Source: Bradyrhizobium quebecense (GTDB lineage: Bacteria; Pseudomonadota; Alphaproteobacteria; Rhizobiales; Xanthobacteraceae). From it: a DNA stretch of 64,000 nucleotides. Each line of letters opens with the position of its first letter. Position 1 is the first letter of the stretch. The stretch lies in NCBI RefSeq assembly GCF_013373795.3, contig NZ_CP088022.1:4216001-4280000 (forward strand). The letters run 5' to 3'. The position numbers and the translations under genes are program-made. The notes beneath the pieces were generated by a model. That model ran no database searches, was not told where the DNA came from, and saw nothing but the letters and a program-made list of their open reading frames with translations. Below are positions 1 through 8,438 of the stretch, one piece after another.

Positions 1-635
1 AGCGCGAAGAAATCGCCGGCACGGTTCTGGAACGACAAATCGTGAGTTGCGTCGAAGCAGGCTATCATCGCCTCGAACAGATGCATTTGCGGGTTCTGCC
101 GGCGCGGCATCGACGGCGGCAGGCCTTCCTGGAAGCCGCCATGGGGCGAGCGCAGCTGGGTGTCGAGGAACGACAGCAGCGCGTCGATCTCGGCGCGGAT
201 CTGGGCGTCCTGGTCGAGGCCATAGGCGGTCGCCAGCGCAAGCAGCACGAAGGCATGGCCATAAGTGTCGCGCAGCGGGTTATGCGCGCCGCCGTCCGGC
301 GTCAGGCTGAAGACGAAGCCAGGCCTGCCATCCGGCGCCTTGGCCTTGGCCAGCAGGTAGTCCAGCCCTTTCAGCGCGATCGCGCGGCCCTCGGGATACC
401 AGCCGATCTGGGCCGCCTTGGCGTAGCAATAGATCTGGCGCGCCTGCACAAGCAGGCGGCGCGGCGCGGCGTTGTCGGCTGTCCCATCCTGATGCAGCCG
501 GTCGACAAAGCCGCCGGCCGTGCCGTCCCAGCCGACCGTCGACCACAGCGGCAAGGCGTGGTCGATGATGCGGTGCTTCAACCTCGCGACGACGTCGGCG
601 GCCCCGTCCGCCGCAACGCTCTCTGCCTCAGCCAT
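1..635 (-). CDS. AGE-family epimerase/isomerase, 3' part cut by window edge
   Basis: Reading leftward from an ATG at 635, one open frame runs to the window edge, giving the N-terminal about 211 residues. The frame carries the block RRLLVQARQIYCYAKAAQIG (about residues 59-78), then DTYGHAFVLLALA and an HGGFQEG stretch. These are typical of the (alpha/alpha)6-barrel family of N-acylglucosamine 2-epimerases, mannose isomerases and related sugar isomerases. The family usually has about 390-420 residues, so roughly half is visible. The exact substrate (GlcNAc, mannose, mannose-6-phosphate or cellobiose) cannot be told from this half. It is divergent from the AMP-binding gene at 731, so 636-730 should contain promoters for both. 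A link to the sugar locus to the right is possible but not shown. Confidence 0.8.
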   Translation of the reverse strand, partial: MAEAESVAADGAADVVARLKHRIIDHALPLWSTVGWDGTAGGFVDRLHQDGTADNAAPRRLLVQARQIYCYAKAAQIGWYPEGRAIALKGLDYLLAKAKAPDGRPGFVFSLTPDGGAHNPLRDTYGHAFVLLALATAYGLDQDAQIRAEIDALLSFLDTQLRSPHGGFQEGLPPSMPRRQNPQMHLFEAMIACFDATHDLSFQNRAGDFFA

Positions 636-730
636 CGTGCTCCCTGGAACCGTCCCAATGTCAGCGGTCACCGTCTGATAGCACGGGCGGACCGGCACGC
701 CACCTGTGCAAATCCTCTCAAGGACCTGCC

Positions 731-1954
731 ATGACCGACCATTACGATGCCCTTGAAACGCGCGAGCCGGCCGAGCGCGAGGCCGCCCTGTTCGCCCGGC
801 TGCCGGATGTGCTGCGCAGGGCGATGGCGGCGCCCGCCTATGCCAACCTCCTCAGGGGCACCGACCCCGCCTCCATCACCAGCCGGCAGACGCTGGCGGG
901 GCTGCCGGTGTTGCGCAAATCGGAACTCCCAGCCCTGCACAAGGCCGCCCCGCCCTTCGGCGGCTTCGTGGCCGACAAGCCCGGCTCGTTTGCTCGGCTG
1001 TTCACCTCGCCCGGACCGATCTTCGAACCCGAAGGCCGCCAAGCGGACCCCTGGCGCGGCGCGCGGGCGTTGTTTGCGGCGGGCTTTCGCGAGGGGGACG
1101 TGGTTCTCAACACCTTCAGCTATCACCTCACCCCCGGCGGCTTCATCTTCGACGCCTCAGCGCGGGCGCTCGGCTGCGCGGTGATACCGGCTGGCCCAGG
1201 GAATACCGAGCAGCAATTCGAGCTGATCGAGGCCTATCGCCCGGTCGGCTATAGCGGCACGCCCGATTTCCTGAAGATCCTGCTCGACGCCGCCGCAGCA
1301 GGCGGCCGCGACGTGTCCTCGATCAAGCGCGCCCTGGTCTCGGGCGCCGCATTTCCGAAATCGTTGCAGGAGGAGATGAAATCGCGCGGCGTCGAGGCCT
1401 ATCAGGCTTTCGGCACGGCCGATCTCGGCCTGATCGCATTCGAGACGCCGGCGCGCGAGGGGATGACGGTCAATGAGGATTTGATCCTGGAGATCGTCAA
1501 GCCCGGCACCGGCGATCCGGTTGCACCCGGTGACGTCGGCGAGATCGTGGTGACCTCGCTCGATCCGCATCATCCGTGGATCCGCCTCGCGCTCGGCGAT
1601 CTGACCGCCGCCCTGCCCGGTGCGAGCCCGTGCGGACGCACCAACATGCGCATCAGGGGCTGGATGGGCCGCGCCGACCAGACCACCAAGGTCAAGGGCA
1701 TGTTCGTGCGCCCCGAGCAGATCGCAGAGATCGGCAAGCGCCATCCCGAGCTCGGACGGCTGCGCCTCGTCGTCACGCGCGCCGGCGAGGCTGACGCGAT
1801 GACGCTGAAAGCCGAATGCGGCTCGCCGTCCAATGCCCGACAGGGCGAGGTTGCGGCGACGCTGCGCGCGGTCACCAAGCTCGGCGGCACCGTCGAGCTG
1901 GTCGGCGCAGGCTCGCTGCCGAACGACGGCAAGGTGATCGCCGACGAGCGATAG
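731..1954 (+). CDS. AMP-binding protein of the phenylacetate-CoA ligase (PaaK) family
   Basis: The product has 407 residues. It starts at an ATG preceded by AAGGA with suitable spacing. The C-terminal half is clearly PaaK-like: YSGTPDFL near 174, an adenine-site-like block YQAFGTADLGLIAFE near 224-238, GDVGEIVVTSLD, and the hinge motif GRADQTTKVKGMFVRPEQ near 313-330 that opens the C-terminal lid. Family members activate a carboxylic acid to an acyl-adenylate and then the CoA thioester. The canonical Ser/Gly/Thr-rich phosphate loop (SSGTTG) is not obvious. The corresponding place reads TSPGPIFEPEG (near 92-102), so catalysis or phosphate contacts may differ. The substrate is unknown. It lies just outside the polysaccharide locus, 102 bp upstream of a HAD phosphatase gene on the same strand. 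Confidence 0.75.
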   Translation: MTDHYDALETREPAEREAALFARLPDVLRRAMAAPAYANLLRGTDPASITSRQTLAGLPVLRKSELPALHKAAPPFGGFVADKPGSFARLFTSPGPIFEPEGRQADPWRGARALFAAGFREGDVVLNTFSYHLTPGGFIFDASARALGCAVIPAGPGNTEQQFELIEAYRPVGYSGTPDFLKILLDAAAAGGRDVSSIKRALVSGAAFPKSLQEEMKSRGVEAYQAFGTADLGLIAFETPAREGMTVNEDLILEIVKPGTGDPVAPGDVGEIVVTSLDPHHPWIRLALGDLTAALPGASPCGRTNMRIRGWMGRADQTTKVKGMFVRPEQIAEIGKRHPELGRLRLVVTRAGEADAMTLKAECGSPSNARQGEVAATLRAVTKLGGTVELVGAGSLPNDGKVIADER

Positions 1955-2056
1955 GCCGACAACCCCGCAACATTGATCCAGGCCACATTGTCGCCCGCGA
2001 CTTTGTGAACTATTGAGGGAGCTCGTGCCTCGCGGAGACAAGCAGATCATCACCTC

Positions 2057-2587
2057 ATGAGCAGCGCACCAGCAGATCGAGCGCCAAGGCCAGCGGTTTT
2101 CTTCGATCGGGACGGCGTCCTGAACAAGGACATCGGTTTCCTCTTCGAAAGCGACAAGCTGGTCTGGATTGACGGCGCGCGCGAGGCCGTGAAGGCCGTC
2201 AACGACATGGGCTACTTTGCGTTTGTCGTGACGAACCAGTCAGGCGTCGCAAGAGGTCTTTACGAAGAAGCGCAGGTCCGGCGGCTCCACGACTGGATGG
2301 CGGACGAACTCGGGAGGGTCGGCGCCCATATCGACGCCTTCGAGTACTGCCCCTTCCATCCTGAGGGAATCGTGGAACGATATCGACAAGTCAGCCATCG
2401 CCGCAAACCCTCGCCGGGCATGATCAATGACCTGCTGGAGCGTTTTCCAGTCGATCTCGAACGAAGCTTTCTGGTCGGCGACCAGCAAAGGGATCTTGAG
2501 GCGGCGCGCGCGGCTGGCCTGAAGGGGTACCTGTTCTCAGGCTCCAATCTCGAGCTGTTCCTGAAGCCTCTGCTGCAGCGAGGTTGA
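2057..2587 (+). CDS. HAD-IIIA phosphatase, GmhB/HisB-phosphatase-like
   Basis: The 176-residue protein has all HAD motifs: FFDRDGVLN (nucleophile D17, acid/base D19), VVTNQSG, the motif III lysine in RRKPSPGM, and VGDQQRDLEAA. This is the GmhB group, which removes the 7-phosphate of D-glycero-D-manno-heptose 1,7-bisphosphate during heptose precursor synthesis. GmhB normally has a zinc-binding insert with a CxH and a CxC pair. Here the first half (CPFHPEG) is present, but the CxC preceding RKP is replaced by SHR, so the zinc site is incomplete. The gene marks the left end of the sugar locus and converges with the aminotransferase gene ending at 2597. A general sugar-phosphate phosphatase role is equally possible. 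Confidence 0.75.
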   Translation: MSSAPADRAPRPAVFFDRDGVLNKDIGFLFESDKLVWIDGAREAVKAVNDMGYFAFVVTNQSGVARGLYEEAQVRRLHDWMADELGRVGAHIDAFEYCPFHPEGIVERYRQVSHRRKPSPGMINDLLERFPVDLERSFLVGDQQRDLEAARAAGLKGYLFSGSNLELFLKPLLQRG

Positions 2588-2596
2588 TGACCTCGA

Positions 2597-3694
2597 TCAG
2601 AACTTCCGAACCAGGTCGATCACTTCGTCCTGCTGCTGGCGCGTGATCTCGGCGAAGATCGGCAGCGAGAGAATCTGGCCCTGATCGCGATGCGCGTTGG
2701 GAAATTGCTCCGGCCGATGGCCAAACCGAGCATAGGCCGGCAGGAACGGCAGCGCGGTGGGGTAGTTGATCGCAGTTTGCACGCCATTGGCGTTGAGATG
2801 CGCGGCGAGCGCGTCGCGGCGCGGATGCCTGATCGTGTAGAGGTGGTAGACGTGGCTGCGCGCCGGCGCCACCTCGGGCACCACGACGTCCTCGATCTGG
2901 TTGAGGCCGGCGTCGTAGACCTCGGCTGCGGCCTGCCGGGCCTCGGTCCATGCGGTGAGATGCGGCAGCTTGGCGGAGAGGATCGCGGCTTGCATGCCGT
3001 CGAGCCGGCTGTTGACGCCCTCGATGTGGTGCTGGTGCTTCACCAACCCGCCATGGCGCGCCAGCATCGCCATCTGCTGGGCGAGCGCCGCATCGTTGGT
3101 GACGACCGCGCCGGCATCACCCATCGCGCCGAGATTCTTGCCGGGATAGAATGAATAGGTCGCGGCCTCGCCGAACGTTCCGACCATGCGGCCCTTGTAG
3201 CGTGCGAGATGGGCCTGGGCGCAATCCTCGATCACCCAGAGCTTGTGCTTCTGCGCGATCGCCATGATCGCGTCCATATCCGCTGGCTGGCCGTACAGAT
3301 GCACCGGGATGATGCCGACCGTGCGCGGCGTGATCGCGGCCTCGATCGCAGCCGGGTCGATCGTGAACGTCGCGTCGTCGGTGTCACAGAACACGACGGT
3401 GGCGCCGGAATGGGTGATCATCGCCGCAGTCGAGATCCAGGAATGCGCCGTCGTGATCACCTCGTCGCCCGGCTTCACCTTCAGCGCGCGCATGGCGAGG
3501 TAAAGCGCATCGGTGCCGTTGGCGCAGGATACGCAATGAGCGACCTGCGCAGCCGCGGCGAATTCGCGCTCGAAGGCGTCGACATAGCTGCCGCGGATGA
3601 ACGCGTTGTCGCGGATCACGCCGGCGATCGCGGCATCGATCTCGCCTTTGATGGACTGGTATTGCAGTTGCAGGTCGGCAAACGGCACCGGCAT
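2597..3694 (-). CDS. DegT/DnrJ/EryC1/StrS sugar aminotransferase (WbpE/FdtB-like)
   Basis: This PLP-dependent aminotransferase would add an amino group to a keto-sugar nucleotide. Visible landmarks are FADLQLQYQSIKGEID at the N-terminus, the NGTDAL phosphate-binding block near 59-64, VIEDCAQAH with D157, and SFYPGKNLGAMGD with the PLP lysine at K186. The length of 365 residues is normal. I place the start at the ATG at 3694. It is preceded by AGGGGA, gives the usual family N-terminus, and removes a 17-residue extension that would overlap the upstream gene. It lies 10 bp after the acetyltransferase gene. Together with the dehydrogenase before that, it resembles the oxidation-transamination-acetylation trio that builds 2,3-diamino sugars (WbpB-WbpE-WbpD type). 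It could also serve the second WlbA/WlbB pair at 35385-36913, which has no aminotransferase beside it. Confidence 0.85.
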   Translation of the reverse strand: MPVPFADLQLQYQSIKGEIDAAIAGVIRDNAFIRGSYVDAFEREFAAAAQVAHCVSCANGTDALYLAMRALKVKPGDEVITTAHSWISTAAMITHSGATVVFCDTDDATFTIDPAAIEAAITPRTVGIIPVHLYGQPADMDAIMAIAQKHKLWVIEDCAQAHLARYKGRMVGTFGEAATYSFYPGKNLGAMGDAGAVVTNDAALAQQMAMLARHGGLVKHQHHIEGVNSRLDGMQAAILSAKLPHLTAWTEARQAAAEVYDAGLNQIEDVVVPEVAPARSHVYHLYTIRHPRRDALAAHLNANGVQTAINYPTALPFLPAYARFGHRPEQFPNAHRDQGQILSLPIFAEITRQQQDEVIDLVRKF

Positions 3695-3704
3695 CGATAT
3701 TCCC

Positions 3705-4172
3705 CTATTGGCTCGCCAGCAGCCGGCGCGCCGGATTGCCGGCATAGGTGCCTGATGTCGTGATGTCCTTGGTCACGACAGACCCTGCGCCGATGACGAC
3801 GTCGTCGACGATCCTGACCGGCATGATCGTGGCGTTGGAGCCGATCGACACCCGGTTGCCGATCACCGTCTCGCGCCACAGCTCCTTGCGGCCGCGCGCC
3901 GGGCCTCCGGTGGAGAACGTGTCGTTGACGAACATCACGCCGTGCCCGACGAAGCAGTCCTCGCCGATGGTGACGAGCTCGCAGACGAAGGCATGCGATT
4001 GCACGCGGGTGCGTGCTCCGACCACCACGCCCTTCTGGATTTCGGTGAAAGGCCCGATGAAGCAGTCGTCGCCGAGCGTGCAGCCGTAGAGATTGCAGGG
4101 CTCGACGATCTTGACGCGTTCGCCGAACGCGACATCGCGCACGCCGGCCTGATGCACTTCCGGCCGATTCAC
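3705..4172 (-). CDS. Left-handed beta-helix sugar N-acyltransferase
   Basis: The 155-residue protein consists almost entirely of hexapeptide-repeat sequence (GDDCFIGPFTEIQ, IGEDCFVGHGVMF, VIGNRVSIGSNATI, VVIGAGSVVTKDI) and ends in the AGNPARRL motif common to sugar acetyltransferases. Related enzymes (QdtC, FdtC, WbpD types) acetylate the amine introduced by the neighbouring DegT aminotransferase, using acetyl-CoA, and act as trimers. The start is a GTG whose last bases overlap the stop of the preceding dehydrogenase (GTGA), which implies translational coupling. The gene order dehydrogenase, acyltransferase, aminotransferase supports one pathway for an N-acylated amino sugar. The precise acyl donor and sugar are not known. 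Confidence 0.85.
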   Translation of the reverse strand: MNRPEVHQAGVRDVAFGERVKIVEPCNLYGCTLGDDCFIGPFTEIQKGVVVGARTRVQSHAFVCELVTIGEDCFVGHGVMFVNDTFSTGGPARGRKELWRETVIGNRVSIGSNATIMPVRIVDDVVIGAGSVVTKDITTSGTYAGNPARRLLASQ

Positions 4173-5230
4173 GAAACGACACCCAGCCGGCTCAACCGCG
4201 GCGTGAAGCGCAGCGCAACTTCCTCTCCCGTCTCGATCGACTCATAGAGCGCCGAGATCAGCTCCAGGCTCTTGCGGCCCTCGAGCCCGTCGACCAGCGC
4301 CGCGCGCTGATTCTCCAGGCAATCGACCACATGATGATAGTAGGCCTGATGGCCGAAGCCGTAGACGTTGGGCGGGTTGACCGAGAACTTCTCCACGACG
4401 TCCTTGTCCGACGGCAGCTCGTTGACAAAGCGCCAGTGCCGGATCTGGTTGACCGCGAAACCGGAAATCTCGACCGTGCCCTTTTCGCCCAGGATCGATA
4501 GCGAGCCTTCGAGATCGGTCGGGCGCGCCGCGGTGGTCGCCTCGATGACCCCGAGCGCGCCGTTGCGGAACTTCAGCGTCGCGACGGCGGTGTCCTCGGT
4601 TTCGATGTTGGCGAGCGCCGTCGTCGCGCGCGCATGCACGCTCACCACGTCGCCGAAGAACCACTCCAGCATATCGACATGGTGGCTCGCCTGATTGGTC
4701 AGCACGCCGCCGTCATAGGCCCAGGTGCCGCGCCAATCGTCCTGGTCGTAATAGGCCTGGTCGCGGCACCAGCGCACCCGGACCGTCCCCAGGATGAGCT
4801 TGCCGAAGCGACCGGCATCGAGCGCCTCGCGCGCCTTGACCACCGGCACGTTGAAGCGGTTCTGCTTGACGATGAACATCTTGATGCCGGCCTCGTCGCA
4901 GGCCCGGATCATGTCGTCGGCATCCTGCAACCGCAGCGCCATCGGTTTCTCGACCACGACGTGCTTGCCGGCCCTGGCGCAGGCGATCACATGCGCGGGA
5001 TGCAGCCCGCTCGGCGTCAGCACGGCAACGGCGTCGATATCCTTGCGCGCCAGGAACTCGTCCATGTCGTAGTGGGCGGGAATGGCGAACTTCCCGGCAA
5101 TCGCATCGGCACGCGCACGAAGCGGATCGCAAACTGCAACCAGGCTCGCTCCCGCGATGTGATTGCCACCCAAGAGATCGGAATGGCGCTTGGCGATACG
5201 CCCGCACCCGAGCAGGCCAAATCTGATCAT
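4169..5230 (-). CDS. Gfo/Idh/MocA oxidoreductase, likely sugar-nucleotide 3-dehydrogenase
   Basis: The protein has 353 residues with an N-terminal Rossmann nucleotide site (GLLGCGRIAKRH, residues 5-16) and the family EKPMAL lysine near 95. The second domain contains NQASHHVDMLEWF. The family uses NAD(H) to oxidise a ring hydroxyl. In the WlbA/WbpB branch this gives the 3-keto form of UDP-GlcNAc uronic acid, the substrate of a DegT aminotransferase. I chose the ATG at 5230, giving the normal N-terminus MIRFGLLG, over a start at 5293 that adds 21 unrelated residues. It heads a three-gene leftward unit (dehydrogenase, acyltransferase, aminotransferase) with overlapping stop/start codons. A second, more canonical WlbA homologue is at 35975-36913, so the two may act on different sugars. 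Confidence 0.8.
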   Translation of the reverse strand: MIRFGLLGCGRIAKRHSDLLGGNHIAGASLVAVCDPLRARADAIAGKFAIPAHYDMDEFLARKDIDAVAVLTPSGLHPAHVIACARAGKHVVVEKPMALRLQDADDMIRACDEAGIKMFIVKQNRFNVPVVKAREALDAGRFGKLILGTVRVRWCRDQAYYDQDDWRGTWAYDGGVLTNQASHHVDMLEWFFGDVVSVHARATTALANIETEDTAVATLKFRNGALGVIEATTAARPTDLEGSLSILGEKGTVEISGFAVNQIRHWRFVNELPSDKDVVEKFSVNPPNVYGFGHQAYYHHVVDCLENQRAALVDGLEGRKSLELISALYESIETGEEVALRFTPRLSRLGVVS

Positions 5231-5592
5231 GCGACAGGCCCTGTCTTGTCTCGTGACCAGCCATTGCAGCCAGCCGAAGAGCCGAGGGAACAAGCGGCCT
5301 TGCGAGCCGCAGCATAGCGTCCATTACCCAGAAAACGCGGGATAAGGCAAGGCCTTGCCCCGATCGGACGGCACGACCCGCGGCGGATTTGTTGCTCAAG
5401 GCAATGCCGCCCCGGATCACCGGGCAGGAAAAGCGGCATGAAGCACCAGCCTATCCTTGTCGTCCTAGCAGCGCCGTGCCATGTCGTTGGACACAGGAGG
5501 CGTCATCGTGCGGCGATTATTCGGACCCAGCCTGGCCGAATACGACGATCACCAACGAGACAGTCCAAACGCGGAGCCCGGTACGGCGGCAA
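5231..5592. other. Divergent intergenic region between the dehydrogenase unit and the wzy-like gene
   Basis: This 362-bp stretch separates genes read away from each other and must hold promoters for both, but I could not recognise a convincing -35/-10 pair. It contains AGGAGG at 5495-5500, which is not followed by a start codon in the frame of the downstream membrane-protein gene. No GTTCA-type palindrome like those near 38216 was found here. No RNA gene was recognised. Confidence 0.35.
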
Positions 5593-6960
5593 ATGAGAAT
5601 GAACCATCGCCTCATGCAGCTGGAGCCGGATTTGGGCTGGCGCCAAGCCAGGCTTGCCCTGCTCGCCTATGCCCACGTCGCGATTTGCTGCATTTCGCTG
5701 TACTGCATCACGATCACAGATTCTTTCCCGGGCGTCATCGGCTTCGACAAATCGCACCTGACATCTGCGATCCTGAACGTTCTGGTGTTCAGTCCCGTCG
5801 TCATCCTGTTCGCAATCGGCCGCTTCAGTTTCGGCTATCTCGTCGGCTTCTATTTCTACATCATGATCCTGGGATATCTCTGGCTGATCGAGTTCTCGCT
5901 GCTCGACTACGATCACCGCCTGGCGCTCATCTCGATCGTGCTTTCGGCGTTCGCCTTCCTTGTCCCCACGCTGTTTATCACCTCGCCGATGCGGCAGGCT
6001 GTCGTCATGCCGGCCCGCGCCTTCTACATGATGCCTTCCGTCATCCTGATCGCCTCAGCTGTGATCATCGGCATCGGCGCCCTCTACAACCTCAAGCTGG
6101 TCGATCTCAACGAGATGTACAAATATCGCGCGGAGGTCGCGCTGCCGGGCATCCTACGATATGCGGTCTGGATCGTCTCAAACGCCCTGTTGCCGCTCGC
6201 CTTTGCCTGCTTCGTCACCAGCAAGCGGTTCTGGCAGGCAGGGATCGCGCTCGTTCTGATGCTCCTGATCTACCCAATCATGCTGACCAAGATGGCGCTG
6301 TTCGCGCCGGTCTGGCTGCTGTTTCTCGCGCTCGTCTGCAAGCTGGCGGAGGCCAGGGTTGCAACGATACTGTCGTTTTTCCTGCCCGTCCTGATCGGCA
6401 TGATCCTGTTCGTGCTGGTCAAGACCGATCTGTTTCCACTCAAGCCCGGACTGATCTATTTCGGCACTGTCAACACCAGGATGGTTGCGATCCCGTCACT
6501 CGCCCTCGAAATCTACAACAACTACTTCTCGGCACATCCGCTGACCCATTTCTGCCAGATCAACGCCGTGAAGCTCGTGGTCGCGTGCGCCTACAACGAG
6601 CCGATATGGGCCGTCATGGCCAGGTCCTACGATCTCGGTGCTTTCAACGCTTCGCTGTTTGCCACCGAAGGCATCGCTTCGGTCGGCCTCGTGCTCGCCC
6701 CGGTGTCCGCGCTGGGCTGCGGCCTGATCATTGCTCTCGGCAACCGTCTCTCGTCCGGGTTGCCGCCGCAATTCGTGCTGCTGTCCGCCGGGCTTCTCCC
6801 GCAAGTTCTCCTCAACGTACCGCTTTCGACAGCGCTGCTCACGAACGGCACAGGGCTGCTCTTCCTGCTCTGGTACATCGCGCCGCGGTCGGCCTTCGAC
6901 CGGACGGCAGCGTCGACGGTCGCGGTGAGCGACCATCGACCAACTACTGAGGCCGCCTAG
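5593..6960 (+). CDS. wzy: Polytopic membrane protein, putative O-antigen polymerase (Wzy-like)
   Basis: From the ATG at 5593 the product is about 455 residues with roughly ten to twelve hydrophobic segments across its length (for example LAYAHVAICCISLYCI, LVFSPVVILFAIG, FLVPTLFI, ALVLMLLIYPIML, FFLPVLIGMILFVLV). A longer polar segment near the middle contains FGTVNTRMVAIPSLALEIYN, and the C-terminus is soluble. Low sequence conservation, a large loop and position in a polysaccharide locus fit Wzy polymerases, which join lipid-linked repeat units in the periplasm. An O-antigen ligase or an unrelated membrane protein cannot be excluded. A start 68 residues upstream is open but encodes non-membrane, shadow-like sequence. 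A second ATG at 5599 is equally possible. It is the only rightward gene between 2600 and 41700. Confidence 0.6.
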   Translation: MRMNHRLMQLEPDLGWRQARLALLAYAHVAICCISLYCITITDSFPGVIGFDKSHLTSAILNVLVFSPVVILFAIGRFSFGYLVGFYFYIMILGYLWLIEFSLLDYDHRLALISIVLSAFAFLVPTLFITSPMRQAVVMPARAFYMMPSVILIASAVIIGIGALYNLKLVDLNEMYKYRAEVALPGILRYAVWIVSNALLPLAFACFVTSKRFWQAGIALVLMLLIYPIMLTKMALFAPVWLLFLALVCKLAEARVATILSFFLPVLIGMILFVLVKTDLFPLKPGLIYFGTVNTRMVAIPSLALEIYNNYFSAHPLTHFCQINAVKLVVACAYNEPIWAVMARSYDLGAFNASLFATEGIASVGLVLAPVSALGCGLIIALGNRLSSGLPPQFVLLSAGLLPQVLLNVPLSTALLTNGTGLLFLLWYIAPRSAFDRTAASTVAVSDHRPTTEAA

Positions 6961-7006
6961 AGCTGCGGTTCTGGGCGAATGGCAGCCGGAGCGCCTGCGC
7001 AGTCGC

Positions 7007-8311
7007 CTAGGCGCGAATGATGTTGTCCGCCGGCTGAGGAAACTTTCCACGGCAATCGACCAGCAGCGGCGCATGCGCGCCGAGCAGTTGATAGTCGAAC
7101 TTGTCGTGGTCGGTCGCAAGCAGGACGCAATCGAATTGCCGCAGATTGTCCTCGGTGAGCGCGACGCTCGACAGATCGAACGAATGCGCCCGCATCTTCG
7201 GGAACGCGGGGACGTGCGGATCGCTGTAGGACACCTTGGCGCCGAGATCGCGAAGCCGCTCCATCAGCGCCACCGACGGTGATTCGCGGACGTCGTCGAC
7301 ATTCTTCTTGTAGGCGATGCCAAGAACCAGGATCGAGCTGCCGCTGATCGACTTGTGCCTCTGATTGAGCGCCAGCGAGATCTTCGACACCACGTAGTCC
7401 GGCATCGAGGAATTGATCTCTCCGGCGAGCTCGATGAAGCGTGTGTGCATGCCGTACTCCCGCGCCTTCCACGTCAGGTAGAACGGGTCGATCGGAATGC
7501 AGTGACCGCCGATGCCGGGACCGGGGTAGTACGGAACGAAGCCGAACGGCTTGGTTGCGGCCGCGCGGATCACCTCGTGAATGTCGATCCCCATCTTGTC
7601 GGCAACCATCTTCATCTCGTTGACGAGACCGATGTTCACCGAGCGATGGATATTCTCCAGGAGCTTGGTCAGCTCGGCGGCCTGCGTCGAGCTCACCGGG
7701 ACGACCTTGTCGATCACCTGACCATAGAGCGCGATGCCGGCCTCAAGACATGCCGGCGTGCAGCCGCCGCAGACTTTCGGGATCGAACGCGTCGTGAAAT
7801 TCTGGTTGCCGGGATCTTCGCGTTCCGGCGAGAATACGAGAAATACGTCCTTGCCGACGGTGAAGCCGCACTTTTCGATGCGCGGCTTCAGCTCCTCCTC
7901 CGTCGTACCGGGATAGGTCGTGCTCTCGAGCGACAACACCATTCCCTGGTGGAGATACGGCAGCAGCGATTCCGTGGTGTTCAGCACGAAGCTGAGATCG
8001 GGTTCGCGATACTTGTTGAGCGGCGTCGGAACGCAAAGGATAAGCGCATCGACCTCGCGGGCGCGCGAGAAATCGGTCGTCGGCTCGAACCCAAGCTCCG
8101 TCGCATTCTTGATGCTGGCGCTCGAGATATGCTCGATATAGGAGCGGCCGGCGCGAAGCGCGTCGACCTTGGTCTGGTCGATATCAAAGCCGATCACCTT
8201 GTAGCCGACCTCGCAATAGCGAAGCATCAGAGGCAGGCCGACATAGCCCAAACCGACGATGCCGATCTTGGCCGTTCTGTCGTTGAGCTTCGCGATCAAT
8301 TCGGAATTCAT
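7007..8311 (-). CDS. wbpA: UDP-N-acetylglucosamine 6-dehydrogenase (WbpA/WecC family)
   Basis: This is a nucleotide-sugar dehydrogenase of 434 residues that would oxidise C6 of UDP-GlcNAc to the uronic acid in two NAD-dependent steps. The N-terminal Rossmann motif is [13 protein letters not shown] (16-28). SPEREDPG lies near 161-168, and the catalytic-cysteine block [16 protein letters not shown] has C271. The block [11 protein letters not shown] distinguishes the WbpA group from plain UDP-glucose dehydrogenases. UDP-GlcNAcA is the entry point for the WlbA/WbpB, WbpE, WbpD, WbpI route, whose other members are also in this window. Alternatively, with the neighbouring 2-epimerase, it would make UDP-ManNAcA. 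It is the last gene of the long leftward run and converges with the wzy-like gene. Confidence 0.9.
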   Translation of the reverse strand: MNSELIAKLNDRTAKIGIVGLGYVGLPLMLRYCEVGYKVIGFDIDQTKVDALRAGRSYIEHISSASIKNATELGFEPTTDFSRAREVDALILCVPTPLNKYREPDLSFVLNTTESLLPYLHQGMVLSLESTTYPGTTEEELKPRIEKCGFTVGKDVFLVFSPEREDPGNQNFTTRSIPKVCGGCTPACLEAGIALYGQVIDKVVPVSSTQAAELTKLLENIHRSVNIGLVNEMKMVADKMGIDIHEVIRAAATKPFGFVPYYPGPGIGGHCIPIDPFYLTWKAREYGMHTRFIELAGEINSSMPDYVVSKISLALNQRHKSISGSSILVLGIAYKKNVDDVRESPSVALMERLRDLGAKVSYSDPHVPAFPKMRAHSFDLSSVALTEDNLRQFDCVLLATDHDKFDYQLLGAHAPLLVDCRGKFPQPADNIIRA

Positions 8312-8438
8312 TTCATCACTCGTACGGGGTTGTTACGGATAATCGGCCTGAAAACCATCTAACTGGGCCTCTGATAGCGCCATAGCGGCGAAGCCACAAC
8401 CCTGGAAGCCGTGCTGGAGGCCTCTCCCGACGGCAAGG

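Noticed and set aside
42..734. 230-codon rightward open frame opposite the AGE-family gene
   Set aside because: Low-complexity Arg/Ala-rich product with no motif. The opposite strand carries a clear AGE-family protein.
5495..5510. AGGAGG followed by GTG at 5508
   Set aside because: The GTG is not in the frame of the membrane-protein gene and opens only the shadow frame, so the match is likely chance.
5481..6950. 489-codon rightward frame over the wzy-like gene
   Set aside because: The product is Arg/Pro-rich without domains, while the other frame gives a coherent polytopic membrane protein.
6991..7014. GCGCCT/AGGCGC inverted repeat between the wzy-like and wbpA genes
   Set aside because: Only 6-bp arms, a 12-base loop and no T-run. 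Too weak to call a terminator, and it overlaps the wbpA stop codon.
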